A stretch of DNA of 64,000 nt from assembly GCF_002742285.1 (NCBI RefSeq), contig NZ_MDGM01000012.1, forward strand, positions 372,001-436,000. Reading direction: 5' to 3'. The position numbers and the translations under genes were made by a program. Shown piece by piece: positions 1 to 9,765 of this stretch; position 1 is the stretch's first letter; the number at the start of each line of letters is the position of its first letter. The DNA comes from Paramylibacter kogurei (GTDB taxonomy: Bacteria; Pseudomonadota; Alphaproteobacteria; Rhodobacterales; Rhodobacteraceae). The notes below the pieces were generated by a model that ran no database searches, had not been told where the DNA came from, and saw only the letters and a program-made list of their open reading frames with translations.

Positions 1-559
1 CCCTGGTGATTGGCCGATGAGCGTTCTGGCCATTGGCGGATCACAGGGTGCGCGGATATTGTCACAAACCATGCCAGCGGCGGTCGCCTTGTTGCCCAAT
101 GATTTGCGCGGGCATTTGCGTATCGCACAACAGGCCCGCGAAGAAGACGTTGATGCCACCACCACAGCCTATGCCGATGCAGGTGTGATGGCCGAAGTAT
201 CCCCATTTTTCGACGATATCCCCGAACGTATTGCAGAGGCACAGTTGATCGTATCGCGTGCGGGTGCATCATCCGTTGCCGATATTTCCGTGATTGGTCG
301 CCCATCTATTTTGATCCCGCTGGCCATCGCAATGGACGATCATCAGACCGCCAATGCCCGTGGTTTATCAGGGGTGGATGCGGCAATTTTGATCCCTGAA
401 AATGAATTGACCCCTGAAACACTGGCAAATTGCATCAAATCGGTTTTACAAGAACCAAAAGGTGCGGAAAAAATGGCGGCGGCAGCTTTGAATGCTGGCA
501 AGCCTGACGCAGCAACAGAATTGGCCGATCTCGTGCAAAACTTGGCCCACAAAGGATAG
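1..559 (+). CDS. murG: MurG, C-terminal part (5' end outside window)
   Basis: This is the C-terminal half of the glycosyltransferase that adds GlcNAc to lipid I to make lipid II at the inner face of the cytoplasmic membrane. The reading frame is open from base 2, so the gene starts before the window. Visible are the IGGSQGA nucleotide-sugar loop near the left edge and the [11 protein letters not shown] stretch typical of the MurG UDP-GlcNAc site. An [10 protein letters not shown] stretch follows, matching the conserved D-x-Q-x-x-N region. It ends at a TAG four bases before the murC start and lies at the head of the visible mur/fts cluster. Identity is secure; only the length is unknown. Confidence 0.95.
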   Translation, partial: PGDWPMSVLAIGGSQGARILSQTMPAAVALLPNDLRGHLRIAQQAREEDVDATTTAYADAGVMAEVSPFFDDIPERIAEAQLIVSRAGASSVADISVIGRPSILIPLAIAMDDHQTANARGLSGVDAAILIPENELTPETLANCIKSVLQEPKGAEKMAAAALNAGKPDAATELADLVQNLAHKG

Positions 560-563
560 TATC

Positions 564-1958
564 GTGAACGCAGTAACAAAACTCCCCACTCAACTTGGCC
601 CGATACATTTTGTGGGGATTGGGGGCATTGGCATGTCTGGCATTGCCGAGGTGTTGTTAAACCACGGCTATACCGTGCAAGGGTCTGACCTTAAAACCAG
701 CAAGATCACGGATCGTTTGGAGCAAATGGGTGCCACAATATTCGAAGGCCAGCGCGCCGAAAATATTGATGGGGCAGAGGTGATCGTGATTTCATCCGCG
801 ATCAAACCGGGCAACCCTGAATTGGACACTGCGCGTGCAATGGGGCTGCCCGTCGTGCGCCGCGCAGAAATGCTGGCCGAATTGATGCGATTGAAATCAA
901 ACGTGGCGATTGCGGGCACACATGGCAAAACCACAACCACAACAATGGTCGCCACATTGCTTGAGGCAGGCGGTGTTGATCCAACTGTGATCAATGGTGG
1001 TATCATTCACGCATTCGGATCCAACGCACGTATGGGTGGTGGCGAATGGATGGTGGTTGAAGCGGATGAATCCGATGGCACATTTAACAAACTGCCCGCG
1101 ACCATTGCCGTTGTCACCAATATCGATCCAGAGCATATGGAACATTACGGCACGGTGGAAAACCTGCACGCCGCGTTTAACCAATTTGTGCATAACATCC
1201 CGTTTTACGGCGTGGCGATTTGCAATACAGATCATGGCGTAGTGCAAACATTGGTCGGCAATATGCACGATCGACGCGTCATTACGTATGGTTTCAATAA
1301 ACAGGCCGATGTGCGTGCGGAAAACCTGCGCTATGAAAACGGGATGGCGGTGTTTGATGTGGCATTGCAAAGCGAAGAAAAACGCATTGATGGCATTATC
1401 CTGCCCATGCCCGGCGATCACAATGTATCCAACGCATTGGCGGCCATCGCCGTGTCGCGCCATTTGGGGGTGAAATTGGATGAAATCAAAGATGCTTTGA
1501 AAAATTTCAAAGGCGTGAACCGCCGCTTTACCCGAGTGGGTGATGTCAACGGCGTGACCGTGATCGACGATTACGCCCACCACCCCGTGGAAATCAAGGC
1601 GGTGTTATCCGCTGCGCGTCAATCAACACAAGGGCGCGTAATCGCGGTGCATCAACCCCACCGTTTCACACGCTTGCATGATTTATTTGAGGATTTCTGT
1701 GGCTGTTTCAACGATGCCGATATCGTTGGCATTACCGAAATTTACGCCGCTGGCGAAGACCCGATAGAAGGTGCCAGCCAATCAGATTTGGTGACTGGCC
1801 TAACCCGTCATGGGCACAAGGCCGCAGTTGCCGTAAATGACGAGGCCGCATTGCAAGCATTTGTGAAAAATGAATGCAAACCGGGTGATATGTTGATTTG
1901 TTTGGGTGCGGGCACGATCAGCGCTTGGGCCAATAACCTGCCAAAGGTTCTTGGCTAA
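564..1958 (+). CDS. murC: UDP-N-acetylmuramate--L-alanine ligase
   Basis: A cytoplasmic Mur ligase that joins L-alanine to UDP-MurNAc using ATP, the first step of the peptidoglycan stem peptide. I start it at the GTG at 564, giving 464 aa, because AAAGGA lies seven bases upstream and the protein then begins just before the conserved N-terminal [15 protein letters not shown] Rossmann motif. The ATP loop [11 protein letters not shown] is near residues 118-127, and the central domain carries [10 protein letters not shown] and [11 protein letters not shown]. The C-terminal ligase domain includes [11 protein letters not shown] and HQPHRFTR. The stop overlaps the next start by one base (TAATG), indicating translational coupling with the downstream membrane gene. 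Confidence 0.97.
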   Translation: MNAVTKLPTQLGPIHFVGIGGIGMSGIAEVLLNHGYTVQGSDLKTSKITDRLEQMGATIFEGQRAENIDGAEVIVISSAIKPGNPELDTARAMGLPVVRRAEMLAELMRLKSNVAIAGTHGKTTTTTMVATLLEAGGVDPTVINGGIIHAFGSNARMGGGEWMVVEADESDGTFNKLPATIAVVTNIDPEHMEHYGTVENLHAAFNQFVHNIPFYGVAICNTDHGVVQTLVGNMHDRRVITYGFNKQADVRAENLRYENGMAVFDVALQSEEKRIDGIILPMPGDHNVSNALAAIAVSRHLGVKLDEIKDALKNFKGVNRRFTRVGDVNGVTVIDDYAHHPVEIKAVLSAARQSTQGRVIAVHQPHRFTRLHDLFEDFCGCFNDADIVGITEIYAAGEDPIEGASQSDLVTGLTRHGHKAAVAVNDEAALQAFVKNECKPGDMLICLGAGTISAWANNLPKVLG

Positions 1959-2212
1959 TGGCATGGTCGCTTATCCTTGCTGCGATCTGGGTGATTTGTT
2001 CCACCATTGTGGCAATGTTTCCGATGCGCTGGCAGATGAAACCGGGTTTATTATTACTGGTCGCAGCCCCGATTTTGATCATTTGGATCGGATATGATTA
2101 CGGCTGGTGGATATCGCTCGCTGGGTTTTGCGCATTTGCATCCATGTTTAGCAATCCATTGCGCTATTTTTATCGCCGCGCACGTGGCCTTGAAACCGAG
2201 ACATTACCATGA
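1958..2212 (+). CDS. DUF2484 family small membrane protein, copy 1
   Basis: An 84-residue, strongly hydrophobic protein with about three membrane segments and a short basic tail ending near RYFYRRARGLETE. I recognise it as DUF2484, a family found between murC and murB in Rhodobacterales. Its start overlaps the murC stop by one base and its stop overlaps the next gene by four bases (ATGA), so it is coupled to the mur operon. Function is unknown. Its position suggests a role in envelope growth, but that is inference from context only. Confidence 0.75.
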   Translation: MAWSLILAAIWVICSTIVAMFPMRWQMKPGLLLLVAAPILIIWIGYDYGWWISLAGFCAFASMFSNPLRYFYRRARGLETETLP

Positions 2213-2460
2213 ACCTTTCCCTTCTTTGTGCAGGCATTTGGTTTTTGGTGGCCAATGTATTGGCGATGATCCCATCCAATGATAACCACTGGCGCCGTGC
2301 CTATATCCTGATGGCGATTGGCATTCCGTTATTGGGGTGGGTGACCTATGAAAACGGGTGGCTGGTTGGTTTTCTGGCACTGTTGGGTGGCGGATGGATT
2401 TTGCGCTGGCCTGTCTACTATGCTTGGCGCTATATCGAAGGCCTGTTTACCAAAGAGTGA
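2209..2460 (+). CDS. DUF2484 family small membrane protein, copy 2
   Basis: An 83-residue hydrophobic protein of the same type as the one before it. Both have an N-terminal segment ending in a V/A-x-MxP turn, a middle segment, a G-W core and a C-terminal aromatic-basic end (here [13 protein letters not shown]). The pair therefore looks like an old tandem duplication that has diverged. It overlaps the first copy by an ATGA and ends five bases before murB. No catalytic residues are evident. The call rests on position and overall pattern. Confidence 0.72.
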   Translation: MNLSLLCAGIWFLVANVLAMIPSNDNHWRRAYILMAIGIPLLGWVTYENGWLVGFLALLGGGWILRWPVYYAWRYIEGLFTKE

Positions 2461-2465
2461 TTGCA

Positions 2466-3395
2466 ATGAAAAATCTGCCCGAAACCCGTGGAACACTAAC
2501 GCCCAATCGCCCGATGGCGGATTTATCGTGGCTGCGTGTTGGTGGCCCCGCAGAGGTTTTGTTTCAACCGGCTGATTTGGATGATCTGCAATCGTTTTTA
2601 CAAAATTTACCCGCTGACATTCCCGTGTTTCCGATTGGTGTGTGTTCCAATCTGATTATCCGCGATGGTGGGATACGCGGTGTTGTTGTGCGCATGGGGC
2701 GTGGATTTAACGGCATTGAAATTCTTGATGATACCCGCGTGCGCGTGGGTTGTGCAGCATTAGATGCACATGTGGCACGCAAAGCCGCCGCCGCTGGAAT
2801 TGATCTGGCATTTTTGCGCACGATCCCCGGCGCAATTGGTGGGGCGGTCAAAATGAACGCGGGCTGTTATGGTGTTTACACCGCCGATGCGTTTGTGTCG
2901 GCGGATGCAATCACACGCGATGGGCAACGTGTGACGTTAACGCCAGATGATATGGGCTTTGCTTATCGCAGCACAAATATTCCCGATGGGATGATTATCA
3001 CATCGGTTGTTTTACAAGGGATCGCGGATGATCCTGAAACCATCGAGCAAAAAATGACCGATGCGTTGGAAAAACGCGAAAAAACCCAACCGACCAAGGA
3101 ACGATCATGCGGTTCCACATTTCGCAATCCTGCTGGGTTTAGCTCGACAGGGCGTGCCGATGATACCCATGATTTAAAGGCGTGGAAGGTGATTGATGAT
3201 GCAGGAATGCGCGGTGCCATGATAGGGGGCGCACAAATGTCGCCCATGCATTCCAACTTTCTGATTAACAAGGGTGGCGCATCTGCCGCAGATTTAGAAA
3301 ACTTGGGCGAAGAAGTGCGAAAAAAGGTTTTCCAAAATAGCGGAATTGAATTAGTGTGGGAAATAATGCGGGTCGGAGAATTCGCAAACGAATAA
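2466..3395 (+). CDS. murB: UDP-N-acetylmuramate dehydrogenase (MurB)
   Basis: A cytoplasmic flavoenzyme that reduces UDP-GlcNAc-enolpyruvate to UDP-MurNAc with NADPH. The start at 2466 gives 309 aa; the frame is open further upstream but MKNLPETRG is the natural N-terminus. Visible are the [12 protein letters not shown] flavin-domain motif, the [17 protein letters not shown] loop and the [11 protein letters not shown] segment with the catalytic-site serine. Near the end are the [15 protein letters not shown] and EIMRVGEF regions. One oddity is that the usual G-x-G-S-N flavin loop reads G-V-C-S-N near residue 61, with Cys in place of Gly. The frame is otherwise intact. Confidence 0.96.
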   Translation: MKNLPETRGTLTPNRPMADLSWLRVGGPAEVLFQPADLDDLQSFLQNLPADIPVFPIGVCSNLIIRDGGIRGVVVRMGRGFNGIEILDDTRVRVGCAALDAHVARKAAAAGIDLAFLRTIPGAIGGAVKMNAGCYGVYTADAFVSADAITRDGQRVTLTPDDMGFAYRSTNIPDGMIITSVVLQGIADDPETIEQKMTDALEKREKTQPTKERSCGSTFRNPAGFSSTGRADDTHDLKAWKVIDDAGMRGAMIGGAQMSPMHSNFLINKGGASAADLENLGEEVRKKVFQNSGIELVWEIMRVGEFANE

Positions 3396-3440
3396 TAAGA
3401 AACCCCAAAGGCATCATAAATGTCGGGGAAAGAGGCGGGC

Positions 3441-4355
3441 ATGTCGAGCAAGGCAATCACCCGTGTGACGGTATTAATGGGCGGCCCTTCGGCGGAACGT
3501 GATGTTTCGTTGAGTTCAGGGCATGAAGTTGCATCTGCGTTACGCGGCGAAGGATTTGAAGTTACGGAATTGGATGCAGGTCCAACGCTGGCGGCCGATT
3601 TGCAAGCACAAAACCCAGATGTTGTTTTTAACGCGCTCCATGGTCGTTGGGGCGAAGATGGCTGTGTTCAGGGCATATTGGAATGGTTGCAAATTCCATA
3701 CACGCATTCGGGTGTTTACGCATCCGCACTGGCCATGGACAAAGAAAAAACCAAGGTTGCATATCGCATGGCAGGCTTGCCAGTGGCCGAAAGCAAACTT
3801 GTTTCAAAAGCGGATGTTTTATCGGGGCACCCCATGCCCGCACCTTATGTTGTGAAACCTTATAACGAGGGTTCATCCGTGGGCGTTTATATCGTGCAAG
3901 AAGGGTCAAACGCGATTGCGTCAATGGCTGATGACATGCCCGATGAATTGATGGTTGAACAATTTATCCCAGGGCGTGAGCTGACCACCACCGTCATGGG
4001 TGATCGGGCATTAACCGTGACCGATATTATCACCGATGGCTGGTATGATTACAGCGCGAAATACGAGGTTGGCGGTTCCCGACACGAGGTCCCCGCCGAT
4101 ATCCCATCCGATATTTTTGACGCTTGCATGGATTACGCAGTACGCGCACATGATGCGTTGGGCTGTCGCGGTGTTTCGCGTACCGATTTTCGCTGGGATG
4201 AAAGCAAAGGTTTGGATGGTTTGATCTTGCTTGAAACCAATACCCAGCCGGGATTGACGCCAACGTCGCTTACGCCTGAACAGGCGATAAAAACGGGAAT
4301 GAGCTTTGGCGCATTATTGCGCTGGATGGTGGAGGATGCATCATGCAACCGATAA
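3441..4355 (+). CDS. ddl: D-alanine--D-alanine ligase
   Basis: An ATP-grasp enzyme that makes the D-Ala-D-Ala dipeptide for peptidoglycan. I prefer the ATG at 3441 (304 aa) because a strong GGGGAAAGAGG Shine-Dalgarno stretch ends about six bases before it. An in-frame ATG at 3420 would add seven residues. The N-terminus has VLMGGPSAERDVSL. The middle has FNALHGRWGEDG and YTHSGVYASALAMDK, and the grasp core includes YVVKPYNEGSSVGVY and EQFIPGREL. The metal and substrate end is LLETNTQPGLTPTSL. The last 13 bases overlap the start of ftsQ. Confidence 0.96.
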   Translation: MSSKAITRVTVLMGGPSAERDVSLSSGHEVASALRGEGFEVTELDAGPTLAADLQAQNPDVVFNALHGRWGEDGCVQGILEWLQIPYTHSGVYASALAMDKEKTKVAYRMAGLPVAESKLVSKADVLSGHPMPAPYVVKPYNEGSSVGVYIVQEGSNAIASMADDMPDELMVEQFIPGRELTTTVMGDRALTVTDIITDGWYDYSAKYEVGGSRHEVPADIPSDIFDACMDYAVRAHDALGCRGVSRTDFRWDESKGLDGLILLETNTQPGLTPTSLTPEQAIKTGMSFGALLRWMVEDASCNR

Positions 4356-5365
4356 ACCGCAAACCATCAAATCAGGGTCAACCACACGGACAAAAACCCG
4401 CCAAACAACATTTAAGCTATTCCAGCAATATCAAACCCTTGGGGTCTGTGGCACAGGGCACGGCGCAAACTTTGTTTGGCCAAAAGGCATCAAAACAATT
4501 ACCCAAACGCGATCCCGCGCCCAGCCGAACATCATATAAATTGCAACGTCTTTGGCTCACCCCGATGGTGCGCTCCATGGCCAAGGCGGCAATCCCAACA
4601 CTTGGTCTGTTGGCGATTGGGTTTTACTTGGTGAACAACCAAGGTTTGCGCGATCATATTTCAACGCGTTATGCCGAAACGCGTGAATCCATTCAAACGC
4701 GCCCTGAATTCATGGTTGATCTGATGAAGGTCAGTGGTGCCACCGATCGTGTGGGCGATCAGGTGCGTGCGGCCAGCCAAATCGAATTGCCTGCCAGTTC
4801 GTTTGAACTGGACCTGCCCATCATTCGCAAACGGATAGAGGCCTTGGATTCCGTCAAGGCGGCATCGCTATTTTTGCGCACAGGCGGTGTTCTGGATATT
4901 GTGATCGAACAGCGCAATCCCGTTGTGATTTGGCGTAACAAGAACGGATTAGAATTGCTTGATGCCAACGGCATTCGTGCGGGTGTTTCGCAATCACGTC
5001 TTGATTATGCAAAATTGCCATTGATTGCCGGAGAGGGCGCGAATGCAGATATTGCACAGGCGATGTCGATTTTTGCCGCTGCGCGCCCGTTTGAAAACCG
5101 TGTGCGCGGGTTGATGCGCATTGGTACGCGCCGCTGGGATTTGGTTCTGGATCGCGGGCAGATTGTTCAACTGCCTGAAACCGAACCTGTGGCCGCCGTT
5201 GAACGGCTGGTGGCATGGCAATCTGCACAACAAATCTTGGCCAGAGATATAAAAACCATTGATCTTCGCAATCCGTCGCGCCCGTATTTGCGCCTGACGC
5301 CATTTGCGATGGAAGAATTGCGCCGTGTGCGTTCCATAAATTTAGGGGTGGAAACAAAATTATGA
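4343..5365 (+). CDS. ftsQ: Cell division protein FtsQ
   Basis: A bitopic divisome protein that links FtsZ-associated proteins to septal peptidoglycan synthesis through the FtsQBL complex. It has 340 residues: a Q/K/P-rich cytoplasmic tail of about 75, one membrane segment near residues 85-103 (AIPTLGLLAIGFYLV), and a periplasmic POTRA-type part starting near the SGATDRVGDQV stretch. GGAGG lies seven bases before the ATG, inside the end of ddl. The stop overlaps ftsA by ATGA. Overall sequence is poorly conserved in this family, so the call leans on topology and on its place between ddl and ftsA, which is the standard order. Confidence 0.92.
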   Translation: MQPINRKPSNQGQPHGQKPAKQHLSYSSNIKPLGSVAQGTAQTLFGQKASKQLPKRDPAPSRTSYKLQRLWLTPMVRSMAKAAIPTLGLLAIGFYLVNNQGLRDHISTRYAETRESIQTRPEFMVDLMKVSGATDRVGDQVRAASQIELPASSFELDLPIIRKRIEALDSVKAASLFLRTGGVLDIVIEQRNPVVIWRNKNGLELLDANGIRAGVSQSRLDYAKLPLIAGEGANADIAQAMSIFAAARPFENRVRGLMRIGTRRWDLVLDRGQIVQLPETEPVAAVERLVAWQSAQQILARDIKTIDLRNPSRPYLRLTPFAMEELRRVRSINLGVETKL

Positions 5366-6696
5366 GCAGCCTGTATGAATCCCAAAAAGCCATGCGCCAA
5401 AAACGTCGCGCCGCATTACAACGCGGTGTGGTTGCGATTTTGGATGTGGGTACGTCCAAGGTTGTTTGCATGATTTTGCAATTTGATCCATCTGTACAGG
5501 TGGACGCGGCCAGTGGCATGGGTGCCATTGCCAATCACGGCGCGTTTCGTGTGGCAGGCGTTGCGAAAACACAATCGCGCGGTGTGCGTTTTGGTGAAAT
5601 CAATTCCATGGAAGAATCCGAACGTGCCATTCGCACAGCCGTTCAAGGTGCGCAAAAAATGGCAGGCATCCGTGTTGATCACGTGATTGCATGTTTTTCA
5701 GGTGCTCGTCCACGCTCCTATGGTTTGGTTGGCAAGGTTGATTTGGACAAAGGTTTGGTCGCAGATCAAGATATCGGGCGCGTTTTGGCGGCCTGTGATG
5801 TGCCAGATTATGGCGCAGGGCGCGAAGCAATCCACGCCATGCCTGTGAATTTCGCCCTTGATCAAACATCGGGATTATCTGATCCGCGGGGTCAAATTGG
5901 CCATGAATTGGCCGTTGATATGCACCTGTTGACCATCGACAGCCGATCAATGCAGAACCTTTTGATCTGTATCAAACGCTGTGATTTGGAATTGGCAGGC
6001 GTTGCATCATCATCCTATGCCAGCGGGATTTCCGCGTTGGTTGAAGATGAACAAGAATTGGGCGCTGCATGTGTTGATATCGGTGGTGGATCCACGGCTG
6101 TAAGCGTGTTTTTACGCAAACACATGATTTTTGCTGACAGTGTGCGCATGGGGGGCAATCATATTACCTCTGACATTTCACAAGGGTTGCAAGTGCCCCA
6201 TGCGATGGCGGAAAAAATCAAGGCGCTGCATGGCGGCGTGGTTGCGACAGGGCTTGATGATCGTGAAATGATTGATACCGGTGGTGATACGGGCGATTGG
6301 GAAATTGATCGCCGTCAGGTATCGCGATCAGAACTGATCGGCGTCATGCGCCCACGTGTCGAAGAAATTCTTGAAGAAGTCCGCGCCAAATTGGACGGGG
6401 CAGGGTTTAATAACCTGCCAAGCCAACGCATTGTTCTGACAGGTGGCAGTAGCCAAATCCCCGGAATGGAAGGGCTCGCCAGCCGCATTCTGGGGCAAAA
6501 CGTGCGCCTTGGCCGCCCATTGCGCATCCACGGATTGCCACAGGCCGCAACTGGCCCTGACTTTTCTGCCTGTATTGGCCTGTCTCTTTATGCGGCGCAT
6601 CCACAGGATGAATGCTGGGATTTTGCCATGCCAGCACCATGTGTTGGCGGGCGTTCGTTTAAACGTGCAGCACAATGGTTGCGTGAAAATTGGTAA
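5362..6696 (+). CDS. ftsA: Cell division protein FtsA
   Basis: An actin-fold ATPase that tethers FtsZ filaments to the membrane. It has 444 residues. The phosphate-1 motif ILDVGTSKVVCMI is near residue 29, and the second phosphate region CVDIGGGSTAVSVF and the adenosine region VLTGGSSQIPGMEG are also present. The C-terminus ends in a basic amphipathic stretch (RSFKRAAQWLRENW) that fits the membrane-targeting helix of the family. It follows ftsQ with an ATGA overlap and precedes ftsZ, from which it is separated by a 179-base gap. Confidence 0.96.
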   Translation: MSSLYESQKAMRQKRRAALQRGVVAILDVGTSKVVCMILQFDPSVQVDAASGMGAIANHGAFRVAGVAKTQSRGVRFGEINSMEESERAIRTAVQGAQKMAGIRVDHVIACFSGARPRSYGLVGKVDLDKGLVADQDIGRVLAACDVPDYGAGREAIHAMPVNFALDQTSGLSDPRGQIGHELAVDMHLLTIDSRSMQNLLICIKRCDLELAGVASSSYASGISALVEDEQELGAACVDIGGGSTAVSVFLRKHMIFADSVRMGGNHITSDISQGLQVPHAMAEKIKALHGGVVATGLDDREMIDTGGDTGDWEIDRRQVSRSELIGVMRPRVEEILEEVRAKLDGAGFNNLPSQRIVLTGGSSQIPGMEGLASRILGQNVRLGRPLRIHGLPQAATGPDFSACIGLSLYAAHPQDECWDFAMPAPCVGGRSFKRAAQWLRENW

Positions 6697-6875
6697 ATTT
6701 GGAATAATCTTCGGCGAGTTTTCGCAAAAATCCCAATTAAATCACTGATTTTATCGGTTTTCGTTACGATTTTTCGTGACGAATGCGAATCGCTTTGTTA
6801 CGATGGTTTCAGCAGTGATGACCGTTCAACGCGGCATTTATAAAAACAAAAAACAAACTACAGGCGGACAGACCC
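6697..6875 (+). promoter_or_regulatory. ftsA-ftsZ intergenic region with GANTC sites
   Basis: This is one of the few real gaps inside the tightly packed division cluster, so it probably carries a separate ftsZ promoter. I see a GANTC site at 6787-6791 and two more just inside the gene, at 6878-6882 and 6884-6888. An 8-base direct repeat, GTTACGAT, occurs at 6763 and 6797. GANTC is the CcrM methylation site used with GcrA to time division genes in Caulobacter; its use here is inference. I cannot place a confident -35/-10 pair. Confidence 0.45.
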
Positions 6876-8528
6876 ATGACTCTGAATCTCCAGATCCCCG
6901 AAGTGGCCGATCTGCGTCCAAAAATCACCGTATTCGGTGTTGGTGGCGCAGGATGTAACGCGGTCAATAACATGATCGAGAAAAACCTCGAAGGCGTTGA
7001 TTTTATTGTCGCCAATACAGACGCACAAGCGCTGCAAGGTAACAAAGCAGGCAACCGTATCCAGCTTGGTGAAAAAATCACCGAAGGTTTGGGTGCTGGT
7101 GCGCGCCCATCCGTTGGGTCCGCTGCCGCCGAAGAAAGCATCGAAACAATCGTTGATAATCTGGCAGGTAGCCACATGTGTTTCATCACGGCCGGTATGG
7201 GCGGTGGCACAGGCACAGGTGCCGCACCAATCATTGCACAAGCTGCACGTGAATTGGGTGTCCTGACGGTTGGTGTTGTCACCAAACCGTTTCAGTTTGA
7301 GGGCAACAAACGTATGCGCCAAGCCGAAGAAGGTGTGGAAGCATTGCAAAAGGTTGTCGATACACTGATCATCATTCCAAACCAGAACCTGTTCCGGATT
7401 GCGAATGAAAAAACCACATTCACCGAAGCATTCAGCCTTGCAGACGATGTTCTGTACCAAGGTGTGAAAGGTGTGACCGATCTGATGGTTCGCCCAGGTC
7501 TTATCAACCTCGATTTTGCCGATATTCGCGTTGTCATGGACGAGATGGGCAAAGCGATGATGGGTACCGGCGAAGCAGCAGGCGAAGATCGCGCGATCCA
7601 AGCGGCAGAAAAAGCCATCGCAAACCCATTGCTGGACGAAATTTCATTGAACGGTGCCAAAGGTGTGTTGATCAACATCACAGGTGGTTCCGATCTGACA
7701 TTGTTCGAAGTGGACGAAGCCGCAAATTGTATCCGCAACCAAGTGGATTCAGATGCAAACATCATCGTGGGTTCCACAATGGACCCAACATTGGATGGCA
7801 TGATGCGCGTTTCCGTTGTGGCCACTGGTATTGATGCCGCCGAAGGTGCAGCAGAAATTCCTGTACCACGTCGCACATTGAAATCACCTCTGCCTTTGGC
7901 GAACGAAGCAGCAGCACAAGAAGCTGAAACAACAAGCTTTATTCCCGAAGAAGAGCCAGCACCTGCACCTGCACCACAAGTGGCAGAACAGGCACCTGCA
8001 CAGGCAGAACCAGAATTGTTTGATGTTCAAACTCCTGCGGCACCCGCTGCACCTGTTGAACAGCCACAACAATATGCCCCTGCGGCGCAAACCTTTGAAC
8101 CACAAGTTCAAGAAACCGCAGCCGTTGCAGATGATCAAATGCCTGAACCAGCGTATCAACCCCAATACGAAGAACCTGCGCAGGAACTTCGTTTCGGAGT
8201 GGAACAGCCTCGCCAACAACGCGCAGGTGAACCAAGTGCCGAAACATTGGCACGTTTGGAAGCAGCGGTTGCAAAACAACCTAGCCAACAGCCATTGCGC
8301 GCAGATCATGCGCCAGCGGCGATGCCACACCATCACGCAGAACCAAAACGCGGTGGTGTATTGGGCGGGTTTATTTCACGCATGACAGGTGCAGCAGAAC
8401 CAGCACAAGCAACACGTGAACAACCATCATTTACAGAAGAACAACAGTTCTCTCCTGAATATGACGAGATGGCTCACGAAGACGATCAAATTGAAATTCC
8501 AGCGTTCTTGCGTCGTCAAGCGAACTGA
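6876..8528 (+). CDS. ftsZ: Cell division protein FtsZ
   Basis: A tubulin-like GTPase that forms the cytokinetic ring. It has 550 residues. The globular domain starts with [12 protein letters not shown], has the tubulin signature GGGTGTGA at residues 109-116, and the T7-loop region [15 protein letters not shown] near residue 210. From about residue 335 to 530 there is a long Pro/Gln/Ala/Glu-rich linker, longer than in E. coli but usual for alphaproteobacteria. The C-terminal peptide [12 protein letters not shown], which docks FtsA and other partners, closes the protein. The ATG follows a CAGGCGGA ribosome site. Codon choice is biased toward GCA, ACA and CCA, as in other strongly expressed genes here such as smoE. 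Confidence 0.98.
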   Translation: MTLNLQIPEVADLRPKITVFGVGGAGCNAVNNMIEKNLEGVDFIVANTDAQALQGNKAGNRIQLGEKITEGLGAGARPSVGSAAAEESIETIVDNLAGSHMCFITAGMGGGTGTGAAPIIAQAARELGVLTVGVVTKPFQFEGNKRMRQAEEGVEALQKVVDTLIIIPNQNLFRIANEKTTFTEAFSLADDVLYQGVKGVTDLMVRPGLINLDFADIRVVMDEMGKAMMGTGEAAGEDRAIQAAEKAIANPLLDEISLNGAKGVLINITGGSDLTLFEVDEAANCIRNQVDSDANIIVGSTMDPTLDGMMRVSVVATGIDAAEGAAEIPVPRRTLKSPLPLANEAAAQEAETTSFIPEEEPAPAPAPQVAEQAPAQAEPELFDVQTPAAPAAPVEQPQQYAPAAQTFEPQVQETAAVADDQMPEPAYQPQYEEPAQELRFGVEQPRQQRAGEPSAETLARLEAAVAKQPSQQPLRADHAPAAMPHHHAEPKRGGVLGGFISRMTGAAEPAQATREQPSFTEEQQFSPEYDEMAHEDDQIEIPAFLRRQAN

Positions 8529-8548
8529 TATTTCACTGATATTTGCGA

Positions 8549-8576
8549 AAAGGCGCGGATTTCCGCGCCTTTTTTG
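8549..8576 (+). terminator. Rho-independent terminator after ftsZ
   Basis: A perfect 10-base stem, AAGGCGCGGA at 8550-8559 and TCCGCGCCTT at 8562-8571, with a two-base nominal loop runs straight into a T tract. It lies 21 bases after the ftsZ stop and should end transcripts coming from ftsZ or upstream. Confidence 0.9.
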
Positions 8577-8580
8577 CGTT

Positions 8581-8609
8581 TTGACACCTAAATTACAGAT
8601 TCCTGTTAC
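8581..8609 (+). promoter_or_regulatory. Candidate lpxC promoter
   Basis: A consensus TTGACA lies at 8581-8586, just after the ftsZ terminator. With a 17-base spacer the -10 position reads TGTTAC, which matches the consensus only partly. Its place between a terminator and lpxC supports it, and it would give a 5' leader of roughly 90 bases. The -10 is weak. Confidence 0.4.
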
Positions 8610-8706
8610 AAACCGTCACAAAGCGTGAGTTGAGATTTTAGCCCAGAGAAACTAGTTCAAAGGTAAGCGGACGTAATGACGAATCCGACAAACCTTTGAG
8701 GTAGAC

Positions 8707-9624
8707 ATGCAAAAGACGCTGAAATCACCGGTTACACTACGCGGCACAGGGCTCCATTCGGGCAAACCTGCAAACCTGCGCTTGGTTCCTGCTGGCGTTG
8801 GGCATGGCATTGTTTTCCACCGCGTTGATATCACAGACCGCGATCAGGTTATTCCTGCAAACTATCTGGCAGTAAATGATACACAGCTTTGCACACGTGT
8901 ATCAAACGACGATGGTGTCGAGGTTTCCACAATCGAACATCTGATGGCTGCACTTGCGGGTACTGGTGTGAATAACGCAGTGATCGAAATTGATGGGCCA
9001 GAAGTGCCAATCATGGACGGTAGCGCAATTTCATTTGTGCGCGAAATTCTGAACACAGGATTGATTGAACAAAACGCACCCGTGCGCGCCATTCGCGTGC
9101 TGCGCGATGTAACCGTCACATTTGATGATGTTGTGGTGACATTGTCACCAGCGGATAATCTGGAAATCGATTTTTCAATCGATTTTTCTGATCGTGCGAT
9201 TGGTGAACAGCACAAAAAATTGAATATGGCGAACGGCACATTCGTGCGTGAACTGTCTGATTGTCGTACATTCGTGCGTCGCAACGATGTTGAAATGCTA
9301 CAAGCAAACGGTCTTGCACTGGGTGGCAGCCTTGATAACGCAATCGTTGTGGATCAAGACAAGGTTTTAAACCCAGAGGGTTTCCGCCGTGCGGATGAAT
9401 GTGTGCGTCACAAAATGTTGGACGCGCTGGGGGATTTGTATCTGGCAGGGGCGCCGATTTTGGGCCGCTATGTCGGGAATCGCGCAGGCCACCGTGCCAC
9501 CAATGAATTGCTGCGTGCATTGTTCGCAACCGATGGTGCTTGGGAATGGGTGACATGTAGCCCTGAACAAGACCACGATTTGCCTGGTACAGACATCAAA
9601 TCAAGCGATTTTCCCACACTGTAA
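8707..9624 (+). CDS. lpxC: UDP-3-O-acyl-N-acetylglucosamine deacetylase
   Basis: A zinc deacetylase that commits UDP-3-O-acyl-GlcNAc to lipid A synthesis. It has 305 residues. The first zinc motif is in TIEHLMAALAGTGV, with the GPEVPIMDGSA loop just after. DCRTFV near the middle and the HKMLDALGDLYL helix carry the remaining zinc ligands, and VGNRAGHRATN near the end holds the catalytic histidine region. GAGG lies five bases before the ATG. It sits between ftsZ and bamD, as in many Rhodobacterales, but has its own terminator-separated transcription unit. Confidence 0.97.
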   Translation: MQKTLKSPVTLRGTGLHSGKPANLRLVPAGVGHGIVFHRVDITDRDQVIPANYLAVNDTQLCTRVSNDDGVEVSTIEHLMAALAGTGVNNAVIEIDGPEVPIMDGSAISFVREILNTGLIEQNAPVRAIRVLRDVTVTFDDVVVTLSPADNLEIDFSIDFSDRAIGEQHKKLNMANGTFVRELSDCRTFVRRNDVEMLQANGLALGGSLDNAIVVDQDKVLNPEGFRRADECVRHKMLDALGDLYLAGAPILGRYVGNRAGHRATNELLRALFATDGAWEWVTCSPEQDHDLPGTDIKSSDFPTL

Positions 9625-9765
9625 CCGTCGTTTACGGCGATGATCACGCTTGGGAACAAAAACTTTTGTCATTATCTGCTTGAATCCGTTTTTCCTTTGC
9701 TCAAAGTATGGTATCCAACAGGCTCGCTGGCTATGTTCGGCAAGTAATTGAAATTGGTGTCCTAC

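Noticed and set aside
897-1583. Long open frame opposite murC (228 codons, minus strand)
   Set aside because: It is antisense to a certain gene, rich in His and Cys, has no ribosome site and no family features. It is a shadow of murC codon use.
9748-9765. TTG start for bamD
   Set aside because: The ATG at 9766 gives a proper lipoprotein signal, and no ribosome site supports the TTG.
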